Source: PALSA-270 sp963770915 (GTDB lineage Bacteria > Acidobacteriota > Terriglobia > Terriglobales > Acidobacteriaceae). From it: a stretch of DNA of 64,000 nucleotides. Within the stretch, counting starts at the first letter, position 1. Each line of letters begins with the position of its first letter. The notes beneath the pieces are model-generated. The model was given only the letters and a program-made list of their open reading frames with translations. It made no database searches and was not told the origin of the DNA. Shown here one piece after another: positions 61,454-64,000 of this stretch. Where the stretch lies: positions 2,356,001 to 2,420,000 of the forward strand of contig CAVYRG010000001.1 in the NCBI GenBank assembly GCA_963770915.1. Direction: 5' to 3'. A program made the position numbers and the translations under genes.

Positions 61454-61659
61454 AAACTCCCCCGCGAGCAAGCTGTTCCAGTTTAATCCCGGAACGTGTA
61501 GAGCGGACACTCCTGTCCGCTGCTTTTGACGTTGATTTTGTCTGTCCAGAGTCTCCTGACAAGCGCAGTAAGAACAACACCAACAGCAACTTCAGCAGCG
61601 GCGGGCAGGAGTGTCCGCCCCACACCCCCGTCCCGGTGCTATCATTTCCGCCAAGCTAA

Positions 61660-62748
61660 ATGCGCATCAAGCGAAGACTACCTGTGTGGCTTGGCGTTCT
61701 GCTGGTTGCGGGTGCCGTCGCGCTCGTTGTTTTTCTGCGCAAGCATGCCCCTCCTGAACCGGCGCGCCTTCTCCCCGGCGCGGACGGCTTCGTTTATGTC
61801 AACCTGAAATGGATTCGCCGCATCGACCTCGCCGGCCAGCTGCCGTCCGTTGCCCACAGCCCCGAATACGAACAGTTCATTCAGGCGACCGGATTCCAGT
61901 TTGAGCGCGATCTCGACCAGGCTGCCCTGGCCATTCACTATCCCTCCGGTTTGCCCGCTCCGCCCCCAGGTACCGCGCCGTCGCCGCGTTTCTCGGAGGT
62001 TTTTGTGGGGAAGATCGATGGTGTCCGTCTGCGGGTGTACCTGCGCAAGCTCGCAAGCACCCAAGAGCAGGATGGCTCGGTCGATATCTACGACATCCCG
62101 CTGCAGGGGCGCACGTTGCGGGTGGCGATTCTGGGTCCGGACACGGTGGCTGCTTCGAACCACCCCGACCCGCAGGTCATTCGCGGGATTATTGACCGCA
62201 ACCGCAAGCTGGCCTCGCCGTTCGGCGGTCCGCTGCTTCTGCGCCAGTACTACAAGCACATTCCGATCGGCAGCCTGGCATGGGCTATCTTCAAGGTCGA
62301 TCCTACCCAAGCCACACCCGCCTCTGGTGAGCTGTCGCTGCTTTTCTCCAAGCCTGCGTCAGTCGTCGTTTCTGCCCGCTATTTGGCCAGCGTCAATCTT
62401 CGAGCGGAGTCGATTACTGGGGACCTCCATCTCCGAGCCGAAGCTTTTACCGCCAATGAAGCCGAGGCCAGGCATGCGGCCGATCAACTGGACTCGTTTC
62501 TGAACATCTTTCGAACCGCAGACGCCGCAGTTTCCTCACCGTCCGTCGATGCCGACGTAAAGCACTTCTTAGACAGCCTGAAAGTGGAGCAGCAGGGCAA
62601 GCGGGCGGTCCTGACCGCCGTGCTTCCGCCGGGATTCATTCGCAAGGCGGTGGCCGAGTCTCCAGTCGAGCTGGCGCCCGCTCCTCCGGCGGCGCAACCG
62701 CCAAGTGACGAGGGTCACGGTGTGTTGGAAAAACCTCAGGTAAAATGA
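61660..62748 (+). CDS. Membrane-anchored hypothetical protein upstream of ccdA
   Basis: A 362-residue product. A short basic N-terminus (MRIKRRLP) and one membrane helix (WLGVLLVAGAVALVVFL) precede a large extracytoplasmic domain of alternating strands and helices (LLPGADGFVYVNLKWIRR), with a Pro/Ala-rich end. It resembles the general layout of DUF3352-type proteins, which is only a suggestion. Its stop is 7 bp before the ccdA ATG, so the two are probably co-transcribed, hinting at a role in thiol reduction or cytochrome maturation. Confidence 0.7.
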   Translation: MRIKRRLPVWLGVLLVAGAVALVVFLRKHAPPEPARLLPGADGFVYVNLKWIRRIDLAGQLPSVAHSPEYEQFIQATGFQFERDLDQAALAIHYPSGLPAPPPGTAPSPRFSEVFVGKIDGVRLRVYLRKLASTQEQDGSVDIYDIPLQGRTLRVAILGPDTVAASNHPDPQVIRGIIDRNRKLASPFGGPLLLRQYYKHIPIGSLAWAIFKVDPTQATPASGELSLLFSKPASVVVSARYLASVNLRAESITGDLHLRAEAFTANEAEARHAADQLDSFLNIFRTADAAVSSPSVDADVKHFLDSLKVEQQGKRAVLTAVLPPGFIRKAVAESPVELAPAPPAAQPPSDEGHGVLEKPQVK

Positions 62749-62755
62749 ATTAAAG

Positions 62756-63478
62756 ATGTCTAATCTTCCGCTTCCTGTTGCCGCATTCGTGGCCGGCTTG
62801 GTTTCGTTCCTGTCGCCGTGTGTCCTGCCGCTGGTGCCGGGCTATGTCTCCATGATCTCGGGCGTAGGCGTGGAGGAACTGCAGACCCAGGAAGCCAAGC
62901 TGTTTCGCAAGGTCATGCTGAACTCCATCGCCTTCATCATCGGGTTCAGCATCGTGTTCATAACTCTGGGCGCACTTTCCACCGAGGTCGGCCAACTTTT
63001 GGCTCGCTACAAGTCGTTGCTGGCAAAGGTCGCTGGAGTGGTCATTATTTTGTTCGGGTTGCATCTCACCGGGATCTTCCGCATCAACGCCCTCTATGCC
63101 GATAAGCGGCTGCACACTGTCAAAGGCGGGAGTACGGCGGCCGGCGCGTTCCTGATTGGATTCGCCTTCGCCTTCGGTTGGACGCCCTGCGTGGGACCAA
63201 TCCTGGGGGTGATTCTGACCTTCGCCGCCAACCAGGATTCGGTGGCCAAGGGCATCGCGCTCCTAACCGTATATTCCCTCGGCCTTGCCGTCCCATTTCT
63301 GCTAACGTCTTTATTGATGGAGCGTTTTCTGAAGTTTTATGCCCGCTTCCGCTCCCACATGCACGCCCTTGAGATTGCCAGTGGCGCGCTGATGATCGCG
63401 TTGGGGGTGTTGCTGGTGTTCGGCCGTTTTACTTTGATTTCAAATCATTTGTCGTTCCTGAACCGGTTTTCATTTTGA
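62756..63478 (+). CDS. ccdA: Cytochrome c biogenesis/thiol transport protein CcdA
   Basis: A 240-residue protein with six helices that carries electrons from cytosolic thioredoxin across the membrane. The two redox Cys lie in FLSPCVLPLVPGY (helix 1) and GWTPCVGPILG (helix 4). The next gene encodes a TlpA/ResA-like thioredoxin, its usual partner. The start codon lies 7 bp after the upstream gene. Confidence 0.95.
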   Translation: MSNLPLPVAAFVAGLVSFLSPCVLPLVPGYVSMISGVGVEELQTQEAKLFRKVMLNSIAFIIGFSIVFITLGALSTEVGQLLARYKSLLAKVAGVVIILFGLHLTGIFRINALYADKRLHTVKGGSTAAGAFLIGFAFAFGWTPCVGPILGVILTFAANQDSVAKGIALLTVYSLGLAVPFLLTSLLMERFLKFYARFRSHMHALEIASGALMIALGVLLVFGRFTLISNHLSFLNRFSF

Positions 63479-63491
63479 GGGAGAGATTTTT

Positions 63492-64000
63492 GTGAAACGT
63501 GATCCCGTTGTTCTGATCGTGGTCGCGATGGTGGTTTCGCTGTTGCTCGTGATCGGCTTCAATAAGGCGCGCAACGCGGAGAGCCCGGGCGCTGCCGCAG
63601 CCGCTAGAATGCAAGGGCAGGTGGCCCACGACTTTACCCTGCAGTCCCTCGACGGCAGGACCGTCCATCTTTCCGACTATCGCGGCAAGGCTGTTCTGTT
63701 GAATTTCTGGGCGACCTGGTGCGAGCCCTGTAAAATCGAGATGCCTTGGTTTGTCGATATGCAGAAGCAATACGCCCCTCAGGGCCTGCAGATCGTCGGT
63801 GTCGCCATGGATGACGCCGACGTGGCAGACATTGCCAGGTTCGCCAAGGACATGAACATCGACTACCCGATTCTGGTGGGGAAAGAGTCGGTGCGCGACG
63901 ATATCGCCAGCGCCTATGGCGGCGTGCAGTTTCTGCCGGAGACCTTCTTCATTAGCCGCGATGGGGTTGTCACCGGCAAAGTGTTTGGCCTCAAGAGCCG
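63492..64000 (+). CDS. TlpA/ResA-like membrane-anchored thioredoxin, 3' partial
   Basis: A GTG start 13 bp after ccdA with GGAGAG upstream; the frame is open at the window end. An N-terminal helix (PVVLIVVAMVVSLLLVIGF) anchors a thioredoxin domain: DFTLQSLDGRTVHLSDYRGK, active site WATWCEPCKIEMP (CxxC), QIVGVAMDD and the cis-Pro region QFLPETFFI. It would take electrons from CcdA to reduce periplasmic disulfides, for instance in apocytochrome c. Confidence 0.93.
   Translation, partial: MKRDPVVLIVVAMVVSLLLVIGFNKARNAESPGAAAAARMQGQVAHDFTLQSLDGRTVHLSDYRGKAVLLNFWATWCEPCKIEMPWFVDMQKQYAPQGLQIVGVAMDDADVADIARFAKDMNIDYPILVGKESVRDDIASAYGGVQFLPETFFISRDGVVTGKVFGLKS

Overview
This 64 kb, GC-rich window looks like chromosome of a soil-type Acidobacteriota, probably class Terriglobia. 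That placement is inference from gene content: Ser/Thr kinases fused to PD40 beta-propellers, a TonB-dependent receptor with a carboxypeptidase-regulatory N-terminus, many small carboxypeptidase-regulatory proteins, a GH9 glycosidase, a tannase-like esterase, and a tRNA-tuf-secE-nusG-rpl-rpoBC core cluster. No rRNA and no CRISPR array were seen.

Layout. 1-8.1 kb: secreted hydrolases (type B carboxylesterase, GH9), a truncated propeller protein, a TonB-C protein and decayed intergenic repeats. 8.1-11.6 kb: parB, parA and rsmG, all on the minus strand. This locus holds five 16-bp palindromes upstream of parA and four 22-bp near-palindromes in the parA-parB gap and inside rsmG. 11.9-15.0 kb: a cold-shock gene, then an IS110-family element interrupted by an IS1202/ISNCY-like element with a 17-bp target duplication. 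15.1-24.5 kb: a Ser/Thr kinase, a Tat-exported TIM-barrel protein, a minus-strand set (Cys-rich secreted protein, TonB receptor, CusF-SCO lipoprotein, VKOR) that looks like copper or thiol-redox handling, and an MBL hydrolase. 24.7-40.7 kb: mostly housekeeping genes (frameshifted trpE, trpG, pckA, apt, acyP, efp, pyk) mixed with PilZ, CheX, AMIN, YtxH, LysW-like, rhomboid-like and YihY proteins.

40.8-57.1 kb is the information-processing core, read on the minus strand from 57 to 41 kb: tRNA-Thr(TGT), tRNA-Tyr, a small membrane protein, tRNA-Thr(GGT), tRNA-Gly, a hypothetical gene, tuf, a 53-aa membrane ORF, rpmG, tRNA-Trp, secE, nusG, a retropepsin-like protease, rplK, rplA, rplJ, rplL, rpoB and rpoC, ending in a clear intrinsic terminator. 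RpoB carries an eight-cysteine insertion near its N-terminus. 57.3-64 kb: a tannase-family esterase, an S9 peptidase, and a plus-strand group of a membrane-anchored unknown, CcdA and a TlpA-like thioredoxin cut by the window end.

The strongest candidates for undescribed biology are the two palindrome families around rsmG-parA-parB, with an atypical ParB DNA-reading segment; the four-gene copper/thiol cassette; the RpoB cysteine-rich insertion; and a recurring class of intergenic elements built from degenerate short tandem words with an inverted partner. All functional readings come from sequence inspection alone; no database search was run.
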